Shown piece after piece: positions 36,072 to 44,750 of a DNA stretch of 64,000 nucleotides (positions within the stretch are counted from its first letter, which is position 1; each line of letters begins with the position of its first letter). The position numbers and the translations under genes were made by a program. The notes beneath the pieces are model-generated. The model saw only the letters and a program-made list of their open reading frames with translations. It was not told where the DNA came from and made no database searches. Location of the stretch: NCBI GenBank assembly GCA_958296115.1, contig OY282442.1, positions 1,150,001 to 1,214,000 of the forward strand. The letters are read 5' to 3'. Origin of the DNA: an uncultured Dehalococcoidia bacterium. Lineage in GTDB: Bacteria > Chloroflexota > Dehalococcoidia > Lucifugimonadales > CAJWER01.

Positions 36072-37007
36072 TCAGCCGGCCGGCGCGTCCTCGACTACCC
36101 GCGTCAGCAGCACGGGGATGCCGCTCCCGCGCACGACCCTGCTGGCCATGCTGCCCATGATCCACCCTGCCAGGCCGGTCCGGGCGTGTGTGGTCATGGC
36201 AATTATGGGGTTGTCCCTCTTTTGGGCTACTTCTGTGATGACCGTGGGCACGTGCCCCATGCCCGCGACCTTCTCCACATTCTCCAAGCCTTCCTTGTTC
36301 AGCCGTTCCCCAACGAACGCCAGGTATGCGAGCGCGTCTTCCCTGAAGCTCTGGGTCAAGTCCTCGTGGACGATGGCGGGGTACTCGCCGAACGAGACCG
36401 ATTCGATGCCGACGGATGCAATCCTGAGCAGCGTTACGCCCAGCCCCAGCGTCTTGGCGAGGCCGATTGCCCCTGGGAGGGAGTGCTCGGCTACGTCCGA
36501 TCCGTCCAGCGGCACTATGATGTTTCCTATCTTATCTTGACCCACTTCGGACTGGGGCTCCTTGGGGCGCACGACCAGCATCGGGTTGGAGACGCTCTGC
36601 ATGACCTTCTCGGTCGTGCTCCCCGTTATCAGCTTGCGTATGCCCGCCTGCCCGCGCGTGGCTATCGCTATCAGCGCATCCGGGTAGCGGTTCGCCTGGC
36701 TGACTATGTGCTCCACCGGGTCCTGCGTATCGAAGACCTGGTTCACCTCCGGCACGTGGTCCTTCAACGCGGTGGCCACCTCGTTGACGTACTCCCCGGC
36801 CCCGGTGCTCACGTTGGTCAGCATGGACTCGAATTCGGAGTCCCACTTGGGATAGCTGTCGGGGTCCGTCGCGGCGTACTCGACAGGCTCGACCACCCGC
36901 ACGATGTCAACGGGCAACTTGAGACCGCCTGCCAGAGCGCGGACGTATGGGAGAATATGCTCGGCCAGATTCGTCCCGTCCAGAGGCACTATCACTCGAC
37001 TGTACAT
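36072..37007 (-). CDS. Tandem universal stress protein (UspA)
   Basis: A 311-residue protein with two UspA domains in one chain. The first (residues 1-150) opens YSRVIVPLDGTNLAEHILP and has the ATP-binding G..G.(9)GS pattern in TRGQAGIRKLITGSTTEKV. The second (about 160-305) opens GNIIVPLDGSDVAEHSLP and has THARTGLAGWIMGSMASRV. Such proteins bind ATP and are induced in stress; the exact role is unknown. A 94-bp gap separates it from the upstream TPR gene. Confidence 0.92.
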   Translation of the reverse strand: MYSRVIVPLDGTNLAEHILPYVRALAGGLKLPVDIVRVVEPVEYAATDPDSYPKWDSEFESMLTNVSTGAGEYVNEVATALKDHVPEVNQVFDTQDPVEHIVSQANRYPDALIAIATRGQAGIRKLITGSTTEKVMQSVSNPMLVVRPKEPQSEVGQDKIGNIIVPLDGSDVAEHSLPGAIGLAKTLGLGVTLLRIASVGIESVSFGEYPAIVHEDLTQSFREDALAYLAFVGERLNKEGLENVEKVAGMGHVPTVITEVAQKRDNPIIAMTTHARTGLAGWIMGSMASRVVRGSGIPVLLTRVVEDAPAG

Positions 37008-37101
37008 TGCTCCGCTCCTGTCCGAACTTTGATTCCTCCACGCATCTCCCGCGGTCTAACCGTCCATTCATACAGTATCATAATTTGGCTGGGAATTTCG
37101 G

Positions 37102-38922
37102 TCAGCCCCCTTCAAGCCGCGCTTCCGCCAACATCGCCGCCATCAGGAACGGGTTGAATCCCAGTTCGATTGCTCTCGCGGCGTCTGTGTCCGCGTCCGA
37201 ATCGCGCCCGGTCGATGCGGCGGCGACGGCCCTGCCCGCGAACGAATCGGGGTTCTCCGGGGCTAGCTCGATGGCGCGGGAGTAGTCGGCGTCGGCGTCG
37301 CGGTATGCCCGAGTCTCCAGGTGGATGCCGGCCCGGCGTCTGAACGCCCGCGCCTCGGCCGCGTACACCTCGGCGTCGTAGGGCGTGATTGCTGCCGACG
37401 CGTCGAGATCGGCTATGGCGTTCGTGAGCCATCCGATGGCGGCGTCCAAGTCGCCCTCGTCCGCGGCGAGCCTCCCCAATTCGTAGTAGGCGAGGCCCCT
37501 TCCCGTGTAGGCGCTCGCAAGGACGCCGTCTATGGCGATTGCCCGGTCGTAGCTCTCGATGGCGTTTTGAGGCTCGAACAGCTTCACCCAGGCGTCGCCC
37601 CGCGCGACGAGGGCGCCTAGATTGTCACCGTCGGACGCCAGGACGGTGTCGAAGTCGTCCATGGCCTTGGACGGGTCGCCGCGCTCCAGGTGAGCCAGGC
37701 CGCGCGCTAGGTGCGCGGACATATCCGTGGGATCGAGCCTGATGGCCCTAGTCTGCGCGGTTACCTGGTCGACCCGCGTCAAGCCCTCTGCGAACTTGAA
37801 GTCGAGAATCGCCCTGTCGCGCCGCCCCAGCGCGTACAAGGACATGCCCCGCTCTATCAGCGCCTCCACGTTTTCGCGGTCTAGGAACAGGGCGCGGTCG
37901 TAATCGCCTATCGCCCGCTCCAGGTCGCCCTGTCGCCTGCGGACATTGCCGCGCTTGACGTGAGCCGCCGCGCTCTGCGGGTCGAGCTCGACGGCGCGAT
38001 CCAGGTCGCTCATAGCGTCCTCGAGACGGCCCAGCTTCGTCCTGGCCTCGCCGCGTCCCACGAGCGACGCGACGCTATCGGGGTCGAGCGCTAGGGCGCG
38101 GTCGAAGTCGGCGAGCGCATCCTCGAGGCGGCCCGCCTGCATGAAGGCCGCGCCCCTGTCCAGGTACGCGAGGGGGTCTTCAGGCGCAAGCTCTATCGCC
38201 TTCGCCAGATCTTCGATCGCTCGATCCGGCTGCTGCAGCTCCGCGAACGCCCGCCCCCGGAACGTGTACACCATGCCGGACTGGGGATTCAAGCGGATCG
38301 CTTCGTCGAAATCGGCTACCGCGTCTTCGGGCCTGTCGGACAGCGCGTTGTAATCGCCGTAGGTCGTGTCCTCGCTCAGGCGCATGTATGCGTACCCGCG
38401 CCGCAGGTACGCGTCGGCGTTGGACGGCTCTGCCTGTATCGCCTTGTCCAGGTCGGTTATCGCGCTCTGGAACCGCCCCGCGTTGCTCAGGGCGACGCCG
38501 CGCAGATAGTAGGCGTCCGTGTTGGCGGGATCGAGCGCGATGACCTTCCCGTAATCATCAATCGCGTTCTGGCACGCGGGGCCCGGTCGGCATAGCTGGG
38601 GGCGCATGTCCTCGGGATGGAACAGGCTTATATGCACGTAAGCGGCTGCACGTTCCAGGAGAGCGTCGGTGTTGCCCTTGTCCAGATTCAGCGCCGCGGT
38701 GAAGTCCTGTATGGCCGCGGAGTGGCTCCCGGCCTCGGCTCGCTCCCTTCCCCTCGACACGTACTGCCCAGCCGTTTCCAGGCTGCCCTCGGCCGGCAGC
38801 GTTCGCGTGACCGGCGCGGCACTCCCGCCTTCGCCCTCCGGCCCCGGATCCGAGCACCCCGCGGCTGCCAGGGCAAGCAGCAGAACAGCAATCGAGCGCC
38901 AAGCCAGCGGCCCCATCTTCAT
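37102..38922 (-). CDS. TPR-repeat lipoprotein
   Basis: A 606-residue predicted lipoprotein. The N-terminus is a signal peptide with lipobox (AVLLLALAAAGCSDPG). After a short linker come at least 14 tetratricopeptide repeats over residues 50-600, for example NADAYLRRGYAYMRLSED, AYLDRGAAFMQAGRLEDALA and SAHLARGLAHLERGDPSKAM. It should be a scaffold on the outer face of the membrane; partners are unknown. ATG at 38922 follows GGGAGGGG; a second ATG two codons later is equally possible. Confidence 0.88.
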   Translation of the reverse strand: MKMGPLAWRSIAVLLLALAAAGCSDPGPEGEGGSAAPVTRTLPAEGSLETAGQYVSRGRERAEAGSHSAAIQDFTAALNLDKGNTDALLERAAAYVHISLFHPEDMRPQLCRPGPACQNAIDDYGKVIALDPANTDAYYLRGVALSNAGRFQSAITDLDKAIQAEPSNADAYLRRGYAYMRLSEDTTYGDYNALSDRPEDAVADFDEAIRLNPQSGMVYTFRGRAFAELQQPDRAIEDLAKAIELAPEDPLAYLDRGAAFMQAGRLEDALADFDRALALDPDSVASLVGRGEARTKLGRLEDAMSDLDRAVELDPQSAAAHVKRGNVRRRQGDLERAIGDYDRALFLDRENVEALIERGMSLYALGRRDRAILDFKFAEGLTRVDQVTAQTRAIRLDPTDMSAHLARGLAHLERGDPSKAMDDFDTVLASDGDNLGALVARGDAWVKLFEPQNAIESYDRAIAIDGVLASAYTGRGLAYYELGRLAADEGDLDAAIGWLTNAIADLDASAAITPYDAEVYAAEARAFRRRAGIHLETRAYRDADADYSRAIELAPENPDSFAGRAVAAASTGRDSDADTDAARAIELGFNPFLMAAMLAEARLEGG

Positions 38923-39019
38923 CCTCTCACCCCTCCCGGCGCACCCTCTTCGCTGGCGCTCATCCCAAGCAACCCGGTCGCTATGCATGTCATCTCACCC
39001 ATATTTGGACGAAGCCGCC

Positions 39020-39066
39020 AACCCCGGCCATCATGGGCCGGGGCTGGCTCGGCGGGTTGGGGGCTG
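39020..39066 (-). terminator. Hairpins after the cox operon
   Basis: A perfect 8-bp stem CCCCGGCC-ATCATG-GGCCGGGG and a second 7-bp stem GCGGGTT/AACCCGC follow the coxM stop. There is no T-run, so termination may be Rho-assisted or weak. Confidence 0.4.
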
Positions 39067-39069
39067 GGG

Positions 39070-39936
39070 CTAACCCGCTCGTTCAGCTGCGGAGGTGAGA
39101 GCTCGGCGCACGTACACTTCGGCCATCGCCCTGCGGTACTCGCCCGAGGCGAACACATCGTCTATTGCGTCGCCCGCGAGGTCGTCTGCCACGGCGGCGG
39201 AGGCGCAGGCTATAACGCCTGCGTCTAAGGCATTGCCTGTCAAGGCGGCCTCTACGCTCGACGCCTTGGCCGGGGCGGTCTCGACACCGCCGACGGCCAC
39301 GCTTGCGGCGGCGCAACGCCCGTCCTCGACGGTTACCACGGCTGCTGCGCTTACGACGGCGTACCTGGAGGCGGGGTGGAGCATCTTGGCGTATGCCATT
39401 CCCTGCCCGGCCTGGATCGCGGGGAGGCATACGGCGGTCATCACCTCGCCGTCGTCTAGGGCGGTGGTCATCAGGTCTTGGAAGAAGTCGCCCGCGCATA
39501 TCGAGCGCTTGCCGTTGGGGCCGGTGGCTTTGATGGTCGCGCCGAGGGCGACCGCGACGGTCGGCAGGTCGGAGGCAGGGTCGGCGTGGGCGAGGTTGCC
39601 GCCGATGGTGCCCCTGTTGCGGACGGCGGGGTCGCCGATGAGGGCTGCGGCCTCCGGCACTATGGGGCAGGCGGACTGCAGGTCGCAGGAGGACGCCAGC
39701 GTCGAATGGGTCGTGAGCGCGCCGACGCAGACGCAGTCGCCGCAGACGGAGATTCCCTGGATCTCGGCGATGCGGCCGACGTCTATGAGGGAAGCGGGGC
39801 TGGCGAGCCTGAGCCGCATCAGGGGGATGAGGCTGTGTCCGCCGGCAAGGAGCTTCGAATCCTCGTTCTCAGCCAAGAGCTCTACGGCTTCGGCGACAGA
39901 GCTCGCGCGATGGTAGGCTACGTTTGCCGGGTACAT
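39070..39936 (-). CDS. coxM: Molybdenum hydroxylase FAD subunit (CoxM-like)
   Basis: Medium subunit of a xanthine-dehydrogenase-family enzyme, 288 residues, passing electrons from the 2Fe-2S subunit via FAD to an acceptor. The two FAD motifs are KLLAGGHSLIPLMRLRL (near residue 35) and TIGGNLAHADPASDLP (near 110). It follows the large subunit after 4 nt. The operon order is S-L-M, unlike the M-S-L order of classical CO dehydrogenases. Confidence 0.92.
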   Translation of the reverse strand: MYPANVAYHRASSVAEAVELLAENEDSKLLAGGHSLIPLMRLRLASPASLIDVGRIAEIQGISVCGDCVCVGALTTHSTLASSCDLQSACPIVPEAAALIGDPAVRNRGTIGGNLAHADPASDLPTVAVALGATIKATGPNGKRSICAGDFFQDLMTTALDDGEVMTAVCLPAIQAGQGMAYAKMLHPASRYAVVSAAAVVTVEDGRCAAASVAVGGVETAPAKASSVEAALTGNALDAGVIACASAAVADDLAGDAIDDVFASGEYRRAMAEVYVRRALTSAAERAG

Positions 39937-39940
39937 GGGT

Positions 39941-42295
39941 TCAGTTCTCCTTTCCGTTTGCGTGGATGGCCCGCCAGACCTTTTCGGGGGTCAGCGGCAT
40001 GTCCAGCTTCTCGACCCCGAAGGGCTTGAGGGCGTCCATGACGGCGTTATAGACGGTTATGGTGGATGCGATGGTCCCGGTCTCGCCGACGCCCTTGACT
40101 CCGAGCGGGTGATGCGGCGAGGGGGTTACGCTGCTGCTGGTCTCGATTTCGGGGAACATGTCGGCGCGGGGGAGCGCGTAGTCGAGCATCGAGCCCGTGA
40201 GGAGCTGGCCGTCCTCGTCATAGACCGCGCCCTCGCAGAGGACGGGGCCTATGCCCTGTACGACGCCTCCGTGGATCTGGCCCTCGACTATCATGGGGTT
40301 GATCTGCGGGCCGCAGTCGTCGCAGGCCAGGTAGCGGTTGACGTCGATGCGCCCGGTGTCCTTGTCGAGCTCGACCACGGCTATGTGGGTGCCGAAGGGG
40401 TAGGTGAAGTTGGGCGGGTCGTAGAAGGTGGAGGCTTCGAGGCCAGGCTCGACGCCTTCGGGCATGTCCCAGGCGACGTTAGCCATGAGGGCGATGTCCT
40501 GGATGGTCTTGGCCTGGTCGGGGGAGCCCTTCACGAAGAAATTGCCGTTCTCGTAGTCGATGTCCTCGACCGCGGCTTCGAGCAGGTGGGCGGCTATCTG
40601 CGTCGCCTTGTCCTTGATCTTGCGTGCGGCGATGGCGACCGCCGCGCCTGAGACGGCGGTGGTTCGGCTGCCGTAGGTTCCCCAGCCCATTGGGGTCTGG
40701 CTGGTGTCGCCGTGCATGATATTCACGTCGTCCACGTCCACGCCGAGCTCGTGTGAGATGATCTGCGCGAAGGTGGTCTCCTCGCCCTGTCCGTGCGGGG
40801 AGGAGCCGATGGCGACGTTGACCTTGCCCGAGGGGTGGAAGCGCACGATAGCGCCCTCCCAGAGGCCGCCCTGGAAGCCGACGGCTCCAGCGACCTGCGA
40901 CGGGCCGAGCCCGCAGATCTCGGAGTAAGTGGTTATGCCGATGCCGATGTACTTGCCTTCGGCGCGGAGGCGCTTTTGCTCCTCGCGGAGCTCCTGGTAG
41001 CCTATCTTCTCGGTCGCCATGTCGAGGGACATGGCGAAATCGCCGCTGTCGTAGGTGAGGCCCGTGGCGACGTCGTGTCCGTCTTCGAAGGCGGGGATGA
41101 AGTTCTTGCGCCGCACGTCGGCGGGGTCCACGTCCAGCTCGTTGGCGAGCTTGTCGACGAGCCGCTCGACCAGGAATGTGGCCTCAGGGCGTCCCGCGCC
41201 GCGGTAGGCGTCTACGGGGACGGCGTTGTTGAAGACGCCGTACACGTCGGCCTTCACGTTGGGGATGTCGTAGGCGCCGGAGTACATGAGGCCGTGCAGT
41301 ATGGTGGGGATGCCCGGCGCGGCGGTGGACAGGTACGCTCCCATGCCTGCCCAGACCTTGGCGCGGATGCCCGTGATGTTGCCGTCCGAGTCGGCTGCCA
41401 GCTCCACGTCCTCGACGTGGTCGCGCCCGTGGATGGTGGACTGGTAGCCCTCGCTGCGCGTGGCTGTCCACTTGACGGGGCGGCCGGTCTTGATGGCGCA
41501 GAAAATGGCGATCACCTCGTCGGCGTAGTACGGGATCTTGCTGCCGAACCCGCCGCCTACCTCCGGGGCTATCACCCTTATCTTGTGCTCCGGCAGGTTG
41601 GTTACGACATGGGTGAGGAACCTTGCGATGTGGGGGTTCTGGGTGGCGCTCCAGAGGGTCAGCTCGCCCGTGGCCTGCGTAAACTGGGCGACAGCGGAGC
41701 GCGGCTCCATCGCGTTCGGTATGAGGCGCTGGTGCAGGATCCGCTCGCCGACCACCACGTCGGCGTCGTCGAACGCGGCGTCCACGTCTCCGCCGGTCAT
41801 GACCCAGTGGAACGCCTGGTTGTTGGGAGCGTCCTCGTGGAGCTGCGGGGCGTCGTCGCACATCGCTTTGTCGGGCTCTATCACCACCGGCAGCGGCTCG
41901 TAGTCGACATCTATGAGCTCGAGGGCGTCCTCGGCGGCGTATCGGCATTCCGCGACCACGACAGCCACGGCGTCGCCCTGGTAACGGACCACGCCGCTGG
42001 CTATGGGGGGATGGGCTGGGGTCTTGAGGTCCGAGTTCGGGACGAGCCACGCGCAGGGCACGGGGTTGAACTCGGCGTTGATGTCATCGCCGGTGAAGAC
42101 GGCGAGGACGCCGTCCATGCCTGCGGCCGCGCTGGTGTCGATGCTGTTGATTCTGGCGTGGGCGTGGGGGCTGCGGAGAATGGCGGCGTATGCCATTCCG
42201 GGCAGGGTTACGTCGTCGGTGTACGCAGCTTTGCCAGTGATGAGCCGGGGGTCTTCGCGTCGGCGTATGCCAGAGCTGAAAATCCTAGTGGTCAT
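39941..42295 (-). CDS. coxL: Molybdenum hydroxylase large subunit (CoxL-like, AYRGAGR type)
   Basis: Molybdopterin-binding catalytic subunit, 784 residues. It starts [25 protein letters not shown], a typical opening. The active-site loop is [12 protein letters not shown] (about residue 362), as in form II CoxL-like and aldehyde-oxidase proteins, not the AYxCSFR of genuine aerobic CO dehydrogenase. [14 protein letters not shown] and, near the C-terminus, [13 protein letters not shown] with the catalytic glutamate are present. The substrate is therefore probably an aldehyde, purine or other heterocycle. The ATG overlaps the coxS stop as ATGA. Confidence 0.93.
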   Translation of the reverse strand: MTTRIFSSGIRRREDPRLITGKAAYTDDVTLPGMAYAAILRSPHAHARINSIDTSAAAGMDGVLAVFTGDDINAEFNPVPCAWLVPNSDLKTPAHPPIASGVVRYQGDAVAVVVAECRYAAEDALELIDVDYEPLPVVIEPDKAMCDDAPQLHEDAPNNQAFHWVMTGGDVDAAFDDADVVVGERILHQRLIPNAMEPRSAVAQFTQATGELTLWSATQNPHIARFLTHVVTNLPEHKIRVIAPEVGGGFGSKIPYYADEVIAIFCAIKTGRPVKWTATRSEGYQSTIHGRDHVEDVELAADSDGNITGIRAKVWAGMGAYLSTAAPGIPTILHGLMYSGAYDIPNVKADVYGVFNNAVPVDAYRGAGRPEATFLVERLVDKLANELDVDPADVRRKNFIPAFEDGHDVATGLTYDSGDFAMSLDMATEKIGYQELREEQKRLRAEGKYIGIGITTYSEICGLGPSQVAGAVGFQGGLWEGAIVRFHPSGKVNVAIGSSPHGQGEETTFAQIISHELGVDVDDVNIMHGDTSQTPMGWGTYGSRTTAVSGAAVAIAARKIKDKATQIAAHLLEAAVEDIDYENGNFFVKGSPDQAKTIQDIALMANVAWDMPEGVEPGLEASTFYDPPNFTYPFGTHIAVVELDKDTGRIDVNRYLACDDCGPQINPMIVEGQIHGGVVQGIGPVLCEGAVYDEDGQLLTGSMLDYALPRADMFPEIETSSSVTPSPHHPLGVKGVGETGTIASTITVYNAVMDALKPFGVEKLDMPLTPEKVWRAIHANGKEN

Positions 42296-42771
42296 TCTGC
42301 GCCCTCCTTCTGTGCGTCCGCCGCCTCGGTGACCGCGCGCACGATGTTCTGGTAGCCGGTGCATCGGCAGAAGTTGCCCTCCAGCCCGTGACGCACCTCT
42401 TCTTCGCTTGGGCTTGGGTTAGCCTCCAGCAGCTTGGCCGCGGCCATTATCATGCCCGGCGTGCAGAAGCCGCACTGGAGACCGTGCTTGGCCCAGAACG
42501 CCTCCTGGAGCGGGTGGAGGTCCCCGTCATCGGCCAGCCCCTCGATGGTGGTTACCGATGTTCCGTCGGCTTGGACGGCCAGCATCGTACACGACTTGAC
42601 GGCCACGCCGTCCACGTGGACGGTACATGCGCCGCACTGGCTGGTGTCGCACCCGACCTTAGCGCCCGTCAGTCCTCCGACGTCCCTGATGAAATGCACC
42701 AGGAGCGTCCGGGCTTCCACCTCGCCCTCGTAGTCCTTTCCGTTGATACTGATCTTCGTTTCGACCTGCAA
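42292..42771 (-). CDS. coxS: Molybdenum hydroxylase 2Fe-2S subunit (CoxS-like)
   Basis: Small iron-sulfur subunit of 159 residues. The plant-type cluster is in [16 protein letters not shown] (with a later cysteine), and the second cluster in [12 protein letters not shown] and [13 protein letters not shown] start at TTG 42771 because AAAGGAGG lies 7 nt upstream and the family N-terminus ([18 protein letters not shown]) begins directly after it; upstream residues are unrelated. It is first in the coxSLM operon and divergent from coxG. Confidence 0.92.
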   Translation of the reverse strand: MQVETKISINGKDYEGEVEARTLLVHFIRDVGGLTGAKVGCDTSQCGACTVHVDGVAVKSCTMLAVQADGTSVTTIEGLADDGDLHPLQEAFWAKHGLQCGFCTPGMIMAAAKLLEANPSPSEEEVRHGLEGNFCRCTGYQNIVRAVTEAADAQKEGAE

Positions 42772-42950
42772 GGGCCTGCCTCCTTTCATCTGCCTGCAAT
42801 TGACCTTATCCGCCCGCTTTCTTCTCCGTTCGCCCCAACTATATCCACCAATCCGAATGCGGTCAAGCGTTGCTTCGAATGACGCTGGATTCGGCTTGTG
42901 ACGGCGCGATGGACGCGGTGGTACGATGTGTCTAGGCAAGGAGGGGCGCA

Positions 42951-43394
42951 ATGAAGGTCGAGGGGAGCTATTACGTCGAGGCGAGCCCGGGCGCGGTGTG
43001 GGATGGACTCATGAGTCCCGAGCTGCTGGCGCAGTGCATCCCGGGATGCCGCCAGATGGACGAGACGGGTGACGGCGAGTACGCCGTCAAGCTGAAGGTG
43101 GGAGTCGGGGCCGTGTCCGGCTCGTATACGGGGAAGGTGCGGATCCACGACGTGGAAGCGCCGCGCCGCTTCAGGCTCACGGCGGAGGGCAAACGCCCCG
43201 GCACGTCCGTGTCCGGCACGGGGTTGATCACCATCACCCCCGAGGGCGATGGCGCTCGGCTGGACGTGGTGGGGGAGGCGGCCGTGACGGGGGTGATAGC
43301 CCGCGTGGGTCAGCGGCTGATAGGCAGCGCGGCCCGCCTGATGATGGGGCAGTTCTTCGGCGCAGCCAAGCAGGCCCTCGAGTCGAGCGCCTGA
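42951..43394 (+). CDS. coxG: CoxG-like SRPBCC protein
   Basis: A 147-residue protein of the CO dehydrogenase subunit G family. The SRPBCC fold shows in [45 protein letters not shown] and the C-terminal helix [15 protein letters not shown]. These proteins help recruit or mature Cox-type enzymes at the membrane. It is transcribed divergently from coxSLM from a 179-bp shared region. AAGGAGG lies just upstream of the ATG. Confidence 0.9.
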   Translation: MKVEGSYYVEASPGAVWDGLMSPELLAQCIPGCRQMDETGDGEYAVKLKVGVGAVSGSYTGKVRIHDVEAPRRFRLTAEGKRPGTSVSGTGLITITPEGDGARLDVVGEAAVTGVIARVGQRLIGSAARLMMGQFFGAAKQALESSA

Positions 43395-43404
43395 CGGCGC
43401 CGCG

Positions 43405-44427
43405 CCGCTAGTCTCCCGTCAAGGGAGAGGGGACAAGGCGGGGATGGATGTGTCTGAAATCAGGATTTGCGGGATTGGGGGATTCTCAAGATTGGGAAGA
43501 AGGGGATGAGATGGGCGTCGTGAATTATCCTCGCCCTGGCCCTCTGTCGCGAGGGGGGTGGGGAGGTTGCAGGCGGGACGCCTGCGGTCCTTTCGCGCCT
43601 ATGTTCGCGTTGTCTCGGTCGGCTCCTTTGCGGGCTTATCACCTTCACCCTAGCCCTTCTCCCGTCTGGGGAGAGGGACGGGGCGGGGAATCGCCCTTGT
43701 CTCCTAGCCCTTTCCCTTCGGGGGAGGGGCGCAGGGCGGGGCGTTCGCCCTCACCCTGGCCCTTTCCCCCGTGAGGGAGAGGGTACTTGGCGGGTCTTGC
43801 GACCCGCGCCCTATCTACTCCTGGTTCTCCCGCTCTCGCGGGAGATGAGTTTGCCTTGCAAGGCAGTGACTCCGGTACTTGCTTCGAGGATGCCGACGTC
43901 GATCGCCCGCCGACATTGGGGGTGCAGCCCCTCCTCTAACTTTCCCGGACGGCTGACGGTCCTTTGCGGGACCGCCTGCGTTTCGCGCTTGGACCTTCCA
44001 CCCGCCAAGGCGTCGGGCTGCGCTGGCTACGGTCCTCCCGGTCGTCCGAGAGTCCGCACCTGGAACGGGGGAGGCGCATTTGGCACTGCGTCCTCCTGGG
44101 GGGGCGCCGAAACACAGAGCGACCTTCTCATACCGCGGGGGCCCCGTCCCAACAACAGCGGCGGCATGAATGCCCAGATTTGGCAGAGGTGGGTCTGTGC
44201 TCGTTTGGAGTACGTCCCTTCGGGCCGTCTACCAGACTAGCACGGCTGTTCTCGCGGTGTCAAGGGGCGCTATGGGGCAATTTTCGGGCAATTTTCGGGG
44301 GAGTGTCACCCTCACCCTGGCCCTCTCCCATCAAGGGAGAGGGGACAGGACGGGGAGGGAGAGGGGATGGGGATAAGGCGGAACATCACCCTCGCCCTCG
44401 ACGGCGAGGGGATAAATGGACGGAGTA
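43405..44427. repeat. Composite repeat block A (inverted partner of 56930-57930)
   Basis: About 1 kb without a recognisable gene, between convergent coxG and rpsT. The part shared with block B runs from CAGGATTTGCGGGATT (43461) to GGATAAGGCGG (44371-44381). It includes several GAGGG-type palindromes, the GCAGGCGGGACGCCTGC hairpin (43569-43585) and a long core at about 43795-44302. On the minus strand the core starts with TTGACA (44263-44258), 18 bp, TAGTCT (44239-44234). Short frames exist but none looks like a conserved protein with a proper start. Confidence 0.85.
43795..44263 (-). ncRNA. Candidate structured RNA or mobile-element core, copy A
   Basis: The core matches copy B (57052-57515) at over 90 percent by eye, mostly without gaps between 43800 and 44080. 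Reading on the minus strand from the TTGACA promoter, it passes a region with several GC-rich complementary stretches and ends with the perfect palindrome TGCCTTGCAAGGCA and the hairpin CTCCCGC-GAGA-GCGGGAG. No T-run follows. Function is unknown; a degenerate transposon is the main alternative. Confidence 0.35.
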
Positions 44428-44691
44428 TTAGGGTGATGCGTTGCCGGCCCTGTTCAGGAGGCCCATCAGCCGCGACTTTCGCCGGGCTGCGTTCTTGGGA
44501 TGGATGGCCCCCTTCTTCGCCGCCTTGTCGAGCGCGACCACCGCTTCCCGGGCCGCCTCCTCAGCGGACTCGGTCTCGTCGGCAGCCATGAGGCGCCGGG
44601 TCTTGGCTACCAGCGTCTTGGCCTTCGAGCGCAACGGCATCTTAACCCGCCGCCTGCCCTCTGATACTCTCGCTGAACGGTCTGATGGCAA
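44428..44691 (-). CDS. rpsT: 30S ribosomal protein S20 (bS20)
   Basis: An 87-residue basic protein of the small subunit. The C-terminal half is characteristic: AREAVVALDKAAKKGAIHPK and NAARRKSRLMGLL. The N-terminal part SARVSEGRRRVKMPLRSKAK aligns with the usual basic helix, so I use the TTG at 44691, which has AAGGAG 8 nt upstream, in preference to the internal ATG. TACACT in the 59-bp gap after rel may be its own -10. Its stop codon abuts the tail of repeat block A. Confidence 0.88.
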   Translation of the reverse strand: MPSDRSARVSEGRRRVKMPLRSKAKTLVAKTRRLMAADETESAEEAAREAVVALDKAAKKGAIHPKNAARRKSRLMGLLNRAGNASP

Positions 44692-44750
44692 TCGTTATCT
44701 CCTTCTCCACGCGTTTGTCGTCATGACGCAACCAGTGTACCATCCTCGCG

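Noticed and set aside
39941-42295. Aerobic carbon monoxide dehydrogenase
   Set aside because: The active-site loop is AYRGAGR, not AYxCSFR, so CO oxidation is not supported.
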